From positions 1,736,001 to 1,800,000 of the forward strand of contig JBLDXI010000042.1 of NCBI GenBank assembly GCA_047495785.1: a stretch of DNA of 64,000 bases, read 5' to 3'. The stretch is from Lepidodermella squamata. Lineage: Eukaryota > Gastrotricha. How positions within the stretch are numbered: position 1 is the first letter of the stretch; each line of letters opens with the position of its first letter. The notes under the pieces are model-generated. The model was not told where the DNA came from and did not search any database. It saw only the letters and a program-made list of their open reading frames with translations. Below, piece after piece: positions 44,415 through 56,082 of this stretch. The position numbers were made by a program, and so were the translations under genes.

Positions 44415-45050
44415 ATAAATATTGCAATTACTACTTCATATTCGAACAAAATCGGTCTCATTCGAGGTCAAGTATTCTCATACTGTGAATTATCTTTCGA
44501 AAAATTCGAAGACATTTTTCGCCGTGATGAAATGTGCTGGCAAATATTTTGTTATTTGTGATTCAGTCTCGACTGTTCTCGTTTTTTACCTGTTGAATAC
44601 TTTTATAAAAATTGTTCTGAAATAAAAATGACAAAGACGCTGAAATTTCATGTTTTATGAATTGAAATTGAATAAGAATATGGGGGAAAGGGGTAGGGGG
44701 CTGGGTGCGATTCTAGCTAATAAACCATGAGCTTATTAGCTTTCAGGCCAAAAAGGGACATCGCGCAATGTGCAACAGCTGTGATAAACAAGAATTCCAC
44801 GCCGACCCACCACTCGCTCGGAGCCTAGCTATTTAGCCATTCATGGGTTATTAGCTTCCCTGAATTTAGCTGAAATAGCTAATTAGGGGGACATAGGAGG
44901 GGTTATTAGCACTCTTGGTCCTTGGGTTTATTAGCTAGCTAATAAACTATACTTTTTTCCTAGTGTATCTGATCCCCTGCATTTTACCTTCAAGTCAAAT
45001 GTGTCAAATAGGTACATATAGGTGTTGCTAGGTTTTTTGTCCGAATGTTC

Positions 45051-45406
45051 TCAAGCTTTATACTCCTTGCATTTGTTGTTGCAATCGTCGAGTTTTGTGA
45101 AAGCGAACGGCTTCACAGCATCGACCAAGCAGGAATCCTCCAGCTCGACACGTATGCATTTGTTGATATTATCGTCGAAAACATAGGCCCATTTAGCTAC
45201 GGGTTCGCAGCCGTCGTACTGGTCGCGGCGGAAGAACTCACGGTAAGCACATCGATCATGCTTCTGCCTGCCACCTGTGCGACCTAGCAAGAGAATAATT
45301 GAAGAAAAGCCTCTATTTGAATGATGCCGAGACGCGACTTACAGGCTACAGACGCAGCAACAAGCAAGCACAGAGCAAAAAGTAGGCAAAATAGTTTTCG
45401 AAACAT
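45051..45406 (-). CDS. small secreted Kunitz-like cysteine-rich protein
   Basis: Two exons, 45406-45343 and 45283-45051, with GTAAGT donor and CTAG acceptor, join in phase 1 to 98 residues. Residues 1-21 (MFRKLFCLLFALCLLVAASVA) are a clear signal peptide by composition. The mature part has seven Cys, with C-x13-C-x16-C-x8-C-x15-C-x3-C and the Kunitz-like WAYVFDDNINKC and FTKLDDCNNKC. The classical inhibitor has spacing 8-15-7-12-3, so loops here are longer, and the GxCxA/R reactive-site loop is not obvious. Protease inhibition is possible but unproven. A plus-strand frame over the same bases is a shadow. Confidence 0.72.
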
Positions 45407-47780
45407 GTTCAGTGATTATAGCCGAATAAGCTCAAAACCAGTGCAGAGCGTAATGAGCTCGGTTCAATTGTTTTTTTTCACCGATTTAACGTGAGCTACG
45501 GTAACTCGTTTGAATATTAATTTGTTTTTGCAGCAGCATGAGCATCAGATCTCATTACGTTTCTCCAGCTCTGATGAACTCAATGCTTACAATTGGCACA
45601 GGATTAGGGGGAGGCATTGAATAGGAATTATCAGCATGTATAAAATGAGGTTATTGCAGTGGGCTCAAATATCCACCGACCAGCTTCGAAACAACCCATT
45701 GGCAGTGTAACCAGCCAGTGTACCCAGATTGAGCCTTACATGGTCTAAAACGCATCTAATTGCAAGAAAAAGAACTAGAAAAATACTTTAACCCGCAGCA
45801 AATTCATACTCTTTTCCGCAGCAAATTTCTTTATTTTCTTTCCAGCATCTCCAATTTTTCTCCAAATCTTGGGATTCTCACTTATTCTGATAGAGGAGGA
45901 TTAGGGCTGTCGAAAAAGCCCTAACTCATTAATAAAAGATTGACTAATTTGGGGATATGATGGGGATATGAAGTCCGAAGTCATCATACTTTTGTCTCAC
46001 AAATCACACTACAGTGCTCCCTCGATATAAGCAAGGGGGCGGGATCCACGCGATTGCTCTTATCGAGGGTTGCTCTTATAGAGGGCTGTTAAAGAGCTAG
46101 CGATGAATCATAAGTGCGTCGCCAGGTTTTTTTCTCAGTTGCTAGGGCGACGTTGATTTTACTGGTTAGCCATATCCAAGATAATCTGGTGTTCATGTAA
46201 TGATTTTCGATGTGGTAGATAGTATTTGATATGCAAAGTATGATCCAATTTGATATGATTAATTGATCCACATTTGGAAATTGGAAGGTTAGCAAAGCTT
46301 GAAAGCCTTCATTAGAATTAAATGTAGCAATTCCATTTGGTTCGAATACAAACCATGGATACACTAGCGGATAAGCGAACAATGTTAGGTAAAATTCGGC
46401 TAGGAGCCTGTGATGCCTAAAACCTATCCAAGGTTGAAACGCATCTTTTCTCATAAATCCGTGACAAAAACTGAAGGACTCGGGGCGAACCTTGCTTGGA
46501 AATCTTATTGGAAGTTTGCTTGAATCTTGAGTCGAAGCTGCATCCTAACTTTATTTTTTCAGAATTCTATTGAATTAAAACAGATTCACGGCAATTCCTC
46601 GTGATGTGCTTTGATAGAATACAACATGCTTGAATGCCACCTTTATCTGTTCTCAACACTTCGGTCAAACAGTAGATAATCTGCGGTTTGCTTTTTATCG
46701 CTTTTTAAATCATTTTTTCTGACCCGTAACGTAATCACTATCATTCTTTAAAAAATCTCATCAATGGCTAGTAGTAGTGTTTGTGAATGAAGAAATACGA
46801 GAGAGCAAACGCGCGCGCACGATCTCAAAATTGAAGCCAGTGCTGAGATAAAAAACATCGATCTGTAAAGATGGAGATCAAGAGATCACGAGGCGCCGCC
46901 GTCCAACTGAAAAATCGAAAACGCCAGGAGCAGTGTTACAATTCTGTTGCTAACGTAAACAAATTCTTCATGTAAATTAAAAATTATCATGTAAACAATT
47001 TTAATTTGTCGAAAAATAATTTTTTAACAAATAAAATCAACGGGATCCAAAAAAAGTTGCTAGTAGCGAGGGATTGCTCTTATCGGGGTTGCTTATATCG
47101 AGGGAGCACTGTATTGGTGAAACTTGAAAAGGGTTCGTTTGGCAACATTAGTGCCAATCGATAGCCCTCGAACCCCGCTATCAACTGGCGTCGTGATTAG
47201 CTTCTTATCAAACGTAACCTGGCGTCCATGATTGAACAAATGGAAATTTGCTGCGGAAAAGAGTGTAAATTTGCTGCGGCCAAAAGTACCGTCCAAGAAC
47301 TAAAATGATATAATTTTCTGCAAATTCCGTTAATTGCAAGGTTCATGAAATGGGAAGGCCACGCCAATAACCCCAAGATATTGCAATTCATTCAATTCAT
47401 TTTCCATAAAAACATATCATAATGAAAATCCTGAATAGCGGAGCTACTCTCATAATTGGATTATTAATGCGCAACTTTTGGGTATGACGCTTTTAGCAGC
47501 TATCAGCCCACTCAAAAACCTAGCCACACAGCTATCTTAGTCTATCATGCGGTAAGATGACGGACTTAGAGGGTTATATATTATTTATCGTCAAGGTGAG
47601 TAGGTGTCGCATGCGCATGGCCTAGGGAGGTAGTGGGCGGACGTAGGCGTGCTAGAATCACCTTTTTCGTTCAAGCAGGCCAGGCAGAGTCTTACCTACG
47701 TTTTTAATCTCTTCGATAACATGAATTAAATTCTTGCAGCCTCTTACCTTCTAATCTTTGCAAGATCCACTTGTTCGCAG
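45407..47780. other. intergenic region with nested DNA elements
   Basis: Holds the pogo-like element at 46012-47111 and an outer inverted repeat (45793-45828 against 47244-47279). A 121-codon minus frame at 46089-46454 lies inside the element and has no recognisable domain. The first exon of the next gene should lie between about 47113 and 47780 but could not be fixed. Confidence 0.5.
46012..47111. mobile_element. pogo/Tc1-like non-autonomous element with TA duplication
   Basis: The termini CAGTGCTCCCTCGATATAAG and its perfect inverse (about 23 bp) begin and end with CAGT/ACTG and are bordered by TA (46010-46011 and 47112-47113), as in the pogo/Tc1-mariner superfamily. Subterminal TTGCTCTTATCGAGGG words occur at both ends. 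The 1.1-kb interior has no transposase. Confidence 0.75.
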
Positions 47781-50700
47781 GCAACAATTTGCTCTGGCGC
47801 AACTTACCAGCCGCAGTATTCGCTTGTAGACTTCTCGAACTTCAAGTGGGGAGGCCAGCGTAACTATATTCTCAAAACTATATCCTTGAGCAATTCGGAC
47901 AGTGGGACAGCGGCCGCTCCTAATCTATCAGTAAGTTGTTTGCTACTACAGCGCGTTACAGTAGTTGCCCAGTAGTTGAACACTCCCATGGTGAATGGTT
48001 CGATGGTATTTTACCCGGTTAGACCAAATTGTCTTGGACTTTGAAATCCCATTTACAAGTGACATACTTACTCGATTACTATTATTGTTACTTATTCAAT
48101 TTTTATAAAAATTTTCTGGCCATGAGATGGTACTTCGTCTCTCATTTTAGGGTTTCAGAACCCTTTTCCGTGTATTTTCTCATGGGGTAACGCTGTACCT
48201 CTTTGTGAGCTTTGGCTAATTTAAATCAACGCTCTTATTTTTTAAAATTGCAATCGAAAATTGTTTGTATCATTCACCAATGTAATTTTCAACAGCCGTT
48301 CACTCTCGACGACTTTTATGCTGAAATAACCATTTCGATGGCAACATATACCACCGAGAGTCCTCATCCCGGGTTCAGCGTGCTATTCAACAGTGAGACA
48401 TTTGGCAGTTATGATGGAAGTCTGGACATGGGTATGGCTTTCTTTCCTACCTTTATTTTACGCCTCATGTTCCACGTATGGCCCCAGGGTTGCGCTTAAC
48501 AATATCCCCGTCGACTGGCTCTGTTATTGGAGGCTGGTTTCCTTTGCCCGACGCCAAAAAATGGTTGGACATGGGCAAGAGCCAATCATGCGCTTCGTAC
48601 GCCATGTGCTGGACTGGCTCGCAAACGCTGATGATGACATACCTGAGCGGGAAAAAAGTCACGTGGAAGTTACGAATGAGCCGGAACAGCGTGTCACTTT
48701 CCGCTTGCGTTTTCAACACTAGTGACTGTTTGAAAACCCTGGAGAATGCTGCGCTGCCAGCTTCCTTACAGACTACGTTTGGCGATTTGGATACCTATTT
48801 TTCGATGATGGCTGCAACCGATAAGGCAGTCGAAGTTTACTCGATTACTGTCTGGGACTGCGCAACAGGATCAACCACAACAGTGACACCCACGGTTAGT
48901 AGAAATGTTCATTAAACCCTTCCGTGAATGAATAATCGCAATTGTTTGATTAAAGTGCGCCTTAAAAATCGAACTTTTGCATAAATTATTGATCCCCTAC
49001 GCAATGAGTGCGGATGTTATTTTCTTATGCGCTGTCGGTATTTTCGAGGTTAATCCGAGGTGATTAACTTTGCAAAATATTAGAAAAGTTCGGTGAAATC
49101 AAGTTAGTATCTCAATATCAACTTGAGTTTCGATCCTAATTAGAAGTCCTGTCTTTTAAGGAGGAAGGGAGCATCCTAGATTTTAGAAATGTTTAGAATT
49201 CGACATTCCGAAAAAATTTTCTAATCCCTGATTAAAGACTAATCCAAGAATACAAGAATCGGGCAGACTGTCATAACAGCAAATACCAAAAACAGCAAAC
49301 GCGACAAAACAGAAAATTGTTCAACTTGCGAAATAACAGCAGAAAGTCGATGCATAGTAAGTTGTTGCTGTTTCGTCGCGAATAAAAAAAATCTGTTATG
49401 TCGTAATTGCTGTTCTGCGGAGTTGCTGTTTTGCCGCTGTACCAAGAATCGTCCTTCAAATAACTTCGAAAATATAACAGAAAATTCGCCCAACTCCACT
49501 ACTAGCCAGACATTTTTCTATTACTGGTAAAGGTCCAACCCCAAAGTCTGATGTGCTCGAAAGGAGTATTCCAGCCGCAACTCTCGATGCAAAGCTTGAT
49601 CGACCTCGTTACAAACTGGACGTACAACGTTGACCTAAAAAAATCCTACCAATACCAGGCTATGAGTTTGTCAACCGAGGATGATTCACGTGCAGCTATG
49701 TTTGCGAAAGCGGTCAGTATAGATCAGCCAAAGTATTTGAGGAATTAAAGAAACTTTTGTAATTCGCAGAAGTTCAATCTAACAGATTACTACGTGGAGG
49801 CAGTATTAGTCAGTCGTCTGGATTCTGCAGCCCTATTTGCCATCTCTCAAACCTGGAATTCCACTGATACTAAAGTCACCGGTAAGCTAAATTTCCGCGA
49901 ATTAGATGGAATGACACTGCGTTTTCCATTATTAGGACTTGGCATTTATCTCCCAAATGTGGATAGGGATTCTACTAAGGATCGTGATGTTCCTTTGGGT
50001 CGATATTTGACTGCAAATTTCTTGAATAAAGACGCCGACCAGTCGAAGATAAGGAATTGCAGTGGCGCAAATGCGTGCTATATGCCAAATCAGCATTTCA
50101 TCACATCGTACATGCAAACGGGATCTGTTTGGCAGCTCAGAGTGAAAGGCAACGATTTTTCTTTAAATGTGTGTCGTGCCGGTTTGAAATACTGCGCACG
50201 CGTGTTCAATGCAACTATCGACCATGGCATGGATTTCTCACGCATGAACCTATCTCTGGGAATCATTGCAGCTGATGCCCATTCTAGCGTCGGTGTGTTT
50301 TCTATCAGCGTTTGGGACTGTTCGCAAACTGCTAGTGGAACGGCCGCAACTTCGAAACCTGAACTACCAGTTTGCTCGAACGCAGTTTTGCAGCCGCAAT
50401 TTTCGATGGCTAATATAAGTCTATTCAAAGCGAACTGGGGATACGCTCAATCGGAATGGCGACCCAGTGAGATGTTATATTTTCCAGGTTATTTGAAGCT
50501 CAGCGAAGTTGACTCAGTGTCATCGTGGCTGATTTCGCAGAAAGTGAGAAATTTTTTCGAAAAATGTTACAAAAAATAAATTAATTTTTTGAACATCAAA
50601 GGCATTTAAACTCGACGATTTCACCGCTGAGATAACAATGTTTTTGGGACCATATGAAGCTAATCAGTCAGGGTTTGGAATTTTCCTGACCAACCAGTAC

Positions 50701-53490
50701 TCTAACAGTCGACAAATGCAATATGCAATTAGCGGCAGCGAAAATATCGGTGAGATTCTCTGCTTTGCTTTTTGCCTCGATATATTATTGACGCGTTTCA
50801 GGACTAGCCCTGCTCATATCACCTGTGAAGCGAAGCGTCTTCGGCGGTTTGATTGGTCCAGATCCCGATGAAACGAAATGGGGCAGCCGGAATAACGGCG
50901 GACCTTGTGGATCGTTTGAGTGGTGCTGGAAAGATCCGTCGAACCTAATGGACCTTTACCTCAACGGCCGTATGGTAACGTGGAAGCTGCGGGTCACTAC
51001 AACGAGTATATCGCTTGACTTTTGCTTGGTTGATACCAGCGATTGCATAAGAACACTCGATAAGGTCGCGCTTTCTACTTCGTACCAATCGATGTTTGGC
51101 GGCATGAATTCGTATCTGATGATATCAGCCACGACTAACCAGGAGATCAATTTGAATGCAGTCAATGTATGGAACTGCGCCGATGCGAACTACGCTCCAG
51201 CGGCATCGGCAAGTTACTTAATTGTTGATCTTATCGATAACTTATAAGGTACCCAAGTTTTTACTACAATTGTGCAATAGGGAAATAGCTCTATGAATTT
51301 TTAATTATTTAATTATTTATTTTTGTACTAATTTGTAATATTTAATTTTTAATTAATTTTAATACTTTGAGGTGGATTTTTTACAATTTATTTTTGAAAA
51401 TCTCACAGGGCTATTTTGTTATTGTTTGAAATTTCAAGATTAGCTTGCCGTAGAGAAATCATAATGGCTAGCTATAGAATATTCTCTTATTTTTTGAATA
51501 ATTCGCTGCCCTTCATATAAATGTGCAGTGAGATAATATGTATCCAATTAACTATTTTATCAGCAGCTGCAAGCTCACAATCTGATGTGTCCCAAAGGCA
51601 TCCAGCAACAAAGATTTTCATATGAAAACAACGAAAATCCATCAAATGCTTGGGATATCTACACCAATCCAATTCAATTGCCATTCGACTACTTGTCTTT
51701 TGGTACTCTCAGGCTGTCAATGCTCAAAAATGTATCCATGTGGAGCAAAGCTGTAAGTAGATTTTATGCTCTGCGTATTGGTTTTTTTCCAACTGATCGA
51801 ACTTTCAGAGCTTCAACTTGACCGACTTCTACGTTGAAGCATTGCTGACGCCAATATCTGGCGGCATCGTTTTGATGATTGCCAACAGTTCAGTGATTAT
51901 CAGGCCAGATTCTAGCGGGAACTTAAATCAATCCTTTGATATCAACGACATGATTGTCAATAAAAATTCGTTCTCAGGTTTGAACTTTTTCAATTGAAAA
52001 TATTAACCTAGTGTTGTCTGTACACAGGCCTTGCAATCTACGCTTTGGCCACCCAAGGTGTACCTCAAGAATATTCGACGCTCAACTTGAAGAGCCAAGC
52101 CAATACTCCATGCTATCAATTGGACGGCACTCAGTCGCACTGCTTTCTCAATTGCACCACATCCGATGCGTGCTATAAACACTCACGTTTGTTCCTTGAA
52201 ACCTATTCCGGTTACCAATCAATTTTGCAAATTCGAATGCGGAACAAGGAAGTTACTGTCGACGTTTGCCGCGTTAATTCAATTTTTTGCTCACGAATTT
52301 TCGCCACGACATTGAACAATAACTTGAATTTTGCCAGCATGAATAATTCATTTGGCATAAGCGCTACTGGCATCCTTGATTTATCTTCGGTCAAAGTCTG
52401 GGATTGCGCAATACCTTTCACTGGAACGGGATCGGTTGAAGCATTGGCAACCATGACAGCCGATAAGTTACCAGAGAGCGACAAAGGCTTGGTGAACTTC
52501 CTGCCTCCATCCTCGGGACTTTCAACTTCCGATTGGTCGTCGTGCTCCACAACTTGCGGGATTGGCTTGAAATGGCGACTAACGGCGAATGGAACGAAAG
52601 AGAGCCAACAGTGCTCGAATTCCGGCCGATGCCCGGCGACTACAGAGGAACAATCGCGCGGTGTCGATTTGATCTTCTCGCCTGTTCCAACTCTGGACGG
52701 CTATTTCAAGGCGAGAAAGGCGATCAAACTCACCCTGGCGAGGAAGATTAGTGATACTTGCGCGAAAAACTACTCGAAATGCTGCCCAGCTTACACTGCA
52801 TGGACAACAAGCCCTACTTTCAGCTACGTCGAAGCTGATGATCTGATCGATTCGAACTACGCCAATACTTCATTGAAGGCGAATGGCTGCTGCTTCAGGG
52901 TTACGATTCTGATCAGCAAAACTACACCGGGCAAATTTTGCGAGGCTGGTGGGAAGCTGAAATCAGCCAGTAGTAGGAAGAAACGTGCGGCAGCCGATTC
53001 AACTATATTGAGCCAGGCAGATCTCAGCGCGGTGATTGCAGACCCTGATTTCAAGAAAGCGCTATCGACAGAGCTTGGCTATTCAGTCGAAACGAATGCC
53101 TGTCTACCAACTGAGAGTCGGTGCTCCGGGGAAGACGCTCTACCATCGCAGCAATCCTCTCAGTCAAGTGGCGATTCTGGATCAAGTGGACTGAGCCAAA
53201 CTACGATAATTATCATTGGGTCGGTTGTTGGGGGAGTTGTAGTCCTTGGAATCGCGATCGGCTTAATCGCTTACTTTTGCTGCGTTAAGAAGAACGCGGC
53301 GAATAAGATATCACCGCCCTATCACCCAACCGATCGTAGAATGTCGACTGGAGTTGGAGCGAATGATTGGTACACAGATCCGAAGGCAGGGGTTTATGCT
53401 CCTCAGCGGGCTTCTTCGAACGGAATGCCGGTTCAGTTCTCCGGCAAATATCCGATTCATTCGCAGAAGCCATACGGCAACAATTTTTGA
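47781..53490 (+). CDS. type I membrane protein: four novel modules, TSP1 repeat, furin-like site, TM helix
   Basis: Eleven exons from 47781 (5' end incomplete): 47781-47930, 48296-48431, 48488-48894, 49533-49712, 49770-49881, 49936-50543, 50602-50749, 50802-51208, 51567-51752, 51809-51977, 52028-53490. The joined length, 3966 nt, is in frame: 1321 residues. Four copies of a roughly 235-residue module follow each other, each marked by C-S-x-x-x-x-QPQ, then F-x-L-x-D-F-Y-x-E, then W-x-LR, two Cys and VWDC. Each module starts as three exons with phases 0 and 1. Near residue 1002 is a TSP1 repeat (WSSCSTTCG), near 1150 RKKR (furin-like), near 1226-1250 a helix (IIIIGSVVGGVVVLGIAIGL), then a 65-residue tail. 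A secretion signal is probably upstream (SYLLIFARSTCSQ is readable to 47742). I do not recognise the module. A cell-surface receptor or adhesion role is inferred. Confidence 0.8.
48895..49532 (+). other. 638-bp intron containing a MITE
   Basis: Intron between module 1 and module 2. It holds a foldback MITE at 49257-49452 related to the one at 37586-37930. No exon is seen inside. Confidence 0.6.
49257..49452. mobile_element. foldback MITE, copy 2 (uninterrupted)
   Basis: Begins CGGGCAGACTGTCATAACAG and ends GCTGTTTTGCCGCTGTACC; the inverse of the 37586-37930 copy without its 152-bp insert. Confidence 0.65.
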
Positions 53491-55615
53491 CTGCTGATAA
53501 CTGATTTTCAAAGATGCACGGCTTATACATCAAAACAAATAAGTACTCTTTGAATTGATTGATTGGTGATTGGTGACATGTGCTCTGTAAAGAATCCATG
53601 GTTCATGGTTCAATTAATTATCACATTTGACGATGATCCTGTGTTGTGTTTTATCAAAAAAAATGGGTTGAAACGACAGCGGTGAATGAGCGCAAATCAA
53701 GTAAGCAGTCTACGAATCGGTCCGGAAATTATTGTGAGTTCACCTAAAGAGCGCCTTACAGGGTGCGATCTTCGATCCCGGAGCTGCCGGGGATGGAAAA
53801 AATTTTTTTGCTGTATTTGCCAAAATGACTGGTCATTTTGACTTATAGCCGAGCGAAGCGAGAAAATTTTGAAAATTGCTTACTAAAACATGCTCCACAA
53901 CCTCTCAAAATTAACAAAACAGTGGGATAAATTCTCATTTTGTTGTCTGGCCTGGCCGAGCTGGGGGGGATGATCCCCCCCATCCCCCCCCCCCTGAAAG
54001 TCGCACACTGGCGCCTTATATAGTGGGAAACCTGTGTTATCAGTTCCGATCTACCTGAGAACATCTGTGGCCCCTCTGCAGAACGACTGGCAGCAGGGCC
54101 CCGTTTCAGAGTGCTCTGAATTCAGAATGACTGCTCAAATATATCAATGCTCTTGAGTCATAAGTCTTCTGCTGGAGAGCTGTCTGCTGAAACAGCGATT
54201 GCTGAGGTTAATGCTGGAGTATCGCCTGCTCAAACACCGCTGAAGTGAAGTCGCTGAAATAAGTTCTGCCGATCTGTCTTGCAACCATCAATTAACGTCA
54301 TTTGGAGTACAATTTAAAATGAAATTCTTATCGCTCCCAGGGTGCGATCTTGGATCCTGGAGCTTCCAGGGATGGAAAACATGTTGTACATGTTATACTT
54401 TGCCAAACTGACTAGTGAGTTTGACTACGAGCTTTTTCCAGTGTCGAAGATGGCGGGGGGGGGGGGGACTGTCCTACTAAGCCTAACCACAGGGGGGACC
54501 CTTATGTTTTCTTTCCTGGCCCCTGCAGAAACTTGAGCGATGTAAGGGGGGCCCTTACCTATATTCCCCTTTCGCTGAAATCCTCAACTTCTACTCTGAT
54601 TTGTTCTCTAAAACACGACATAAAACCTCTCAAAATTGACGAAACAGTGGGATATATCTTCATTTTCTTTCCCGGCCTGGCCGAGCTGAGGGAGGATACC
54701 CCTGAAAGTCGCATACTGACCTAGGTAATTAAGGCGTTGCTTTTCAATTAATCTACCGGCTGCGATAATTTCACCGCACCTAGAGCACATAGAGCCTAAT
54801 GTTTCTGATTTAATTCATTACTGTAAACTGTAATTCCTATTAAGACGAAGCGCAACCATTTATATTTTTTGGCGTTTAATCCTATTTCCTCGTCTTTTCT
54901 GTCGTATACCTATGTTTAAATAGATATTTTGAAATGCTTAAAAATGTCTTTGTTGCTCTGAAAGCAACACGGGAAAGAATCCTGAGACAAGATCACAAGT
55001 CGAAAAAATATCGGACAATCAAAATTCAATATTCACGGGACAACTTTTATATCGCAGATCGCAGTATGCTGAGAGAGGATGATCCATTTTTTTAAGAATT
55101 TCCATAAACGTTCCGAATGAACCAAGTGCGGCAGAAGAATGAAATTTTTTAGCGAATTTTCGAAAAATATCAAGACTTTTTTGAAAAGGGGAACATATGG
55201 CTTAGTCGATTTTTGAAATTGATTAAACTCATAATGGGCGGGTTGCACTCTTTCGAATTCAGCTCTAATCTCAAATAAATTAGCAGCCTATTTTTGAGTT
55301 TATGATCCCTCCAAATCAATCAATGGAGCGGGATTGACCAAACCACAGGGAGGGGCCCTTTGGTCTGAAAATGCATGGCCAAAAATATTCGAAAATAGCT
55401 CGAGGATCCTTCTTTTGAGCGGTTATAAAACCTGATCAAAATGGCAAATATTAATAAATTAATACCCATCGCGTAGTTTCATACGATTTTTACAATAATA
55501 CGATAGCTGAAGCGATCAGTGATTGATTGAATGCAAGGGTTGTACGTGAGTCTATAGGAAGTTTGGATTTCAGACTTCCGGCGTATCACGAGTTCTTGGT
55601 TGATTTGTCAGTAGG
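53491..55615. other. intergenic region with a diverged duplicate repeat
   Basis: 53759-54020 and 54340-54725 share words (AGGGTGCGATCTT, CCTCTCAAAATT, CCTGGCCGAGCTG, TGAAAGTCGCA), so this is one dispersed repeat present twice. It includes C and G homopolymer runs near 53972-53994 and 54454-54468, which are likely length-unstable. No gene is supported. Confidence 0.5.
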
Positions 55616-56075
55616 GATTTTCAAGCAGCTACCTTTTATTCACAGGTTGGAACGGCAAACTCTCCCCCTCATTCTGCACCTAAATTTATTGCCCATTGCT
55701 TAACTCCTTGCTACGCTCTGTCATTACGAGGCTGTCACTGAAATCAGCAACACCATTACTTCAATAAATCAATGGAATACTAATTATTTCAAGTCACACG
55801 TGATCGATGAAAGAAATCAATTTCCGATTACCAAGATTTTCAAGCTAGTTATAATTCCGAGGTTTGACCGGCAAAGTCTGTCCCATATTATGCACTATGC
55901 ACAGATCTAAATTTATTGCCCATTGCTTTATTCTGTAATTACGAGCCTGTCACTAGAAACAGTAAAACGAAACGCCGAACAAATAATTCGAATGCTAATT
56001 ATCACAAGGCACGCGCGAATCGATGAGAGAAGTCAATTTCCGATTACCAAACCATTCTATAAAATTTAATTTTTT
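55616..56075 (+). promoter_or_regulatory. duplicated type 2 upstream block
   Basis: Two successive copies (55616-55836 and 55843-56050) of the block found once at 22529-22760. Shared words are GATTTTCAAGC, CTAAATTTATTGCCCATTGC, GAGGCTGTCACT, TCGATGA and GTCAATTTCCGATTACC. CTATAAAATTT lies about 25 bp before the ATG at 56083. Duplication may change expression of this gene. Confidence 0.5.
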
Positions 56076-56082
56076 ACAAACC

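Larger units (their letters stand above)
41202..44965. mobile_element. CACTA-like DNA element, 3.76 kb
   Basis: The left end CACTAGGAAAAAAGTAAAG at 41202 and right end ...ACTTTTTTCCTAGTG at 44965 are inverse over about 16-18 bp. Both are flanked by TAT (41199-41201 and 44966-44968), a 3-bp target-site duplication as in CACTA/EnSpm elements. Subterminal TAGCTA and TTAGCT words are frequent at both ends, also typical. No transposase was recognised inside, but two foldback elements and a possible captured exon are nested. A non-autonomous or decayed element is inferred. Confidence 0.65.

Noticed and set aside
45045-45287. 80-codon plus-strand frame with hydrophobic start
   Set aside because: It is antisense to the Kunitz-like exon, which has spliced-frame and cysteine-pattern support.
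46089-46454. 121-codon minus frame as a transposase of the pogo-like element
   Set aside because: No DDE or helix-turn-helix features are visible and length is far too short.
47551-47594. First exon of the TSP1-repeat gene (ATG at about 47551, donor AAGGTGAGT)
   Set aside because: Phase 0 fits the exon at 47781, but the peptide is a poor signal sequence and no other support exists, so the start is left open.
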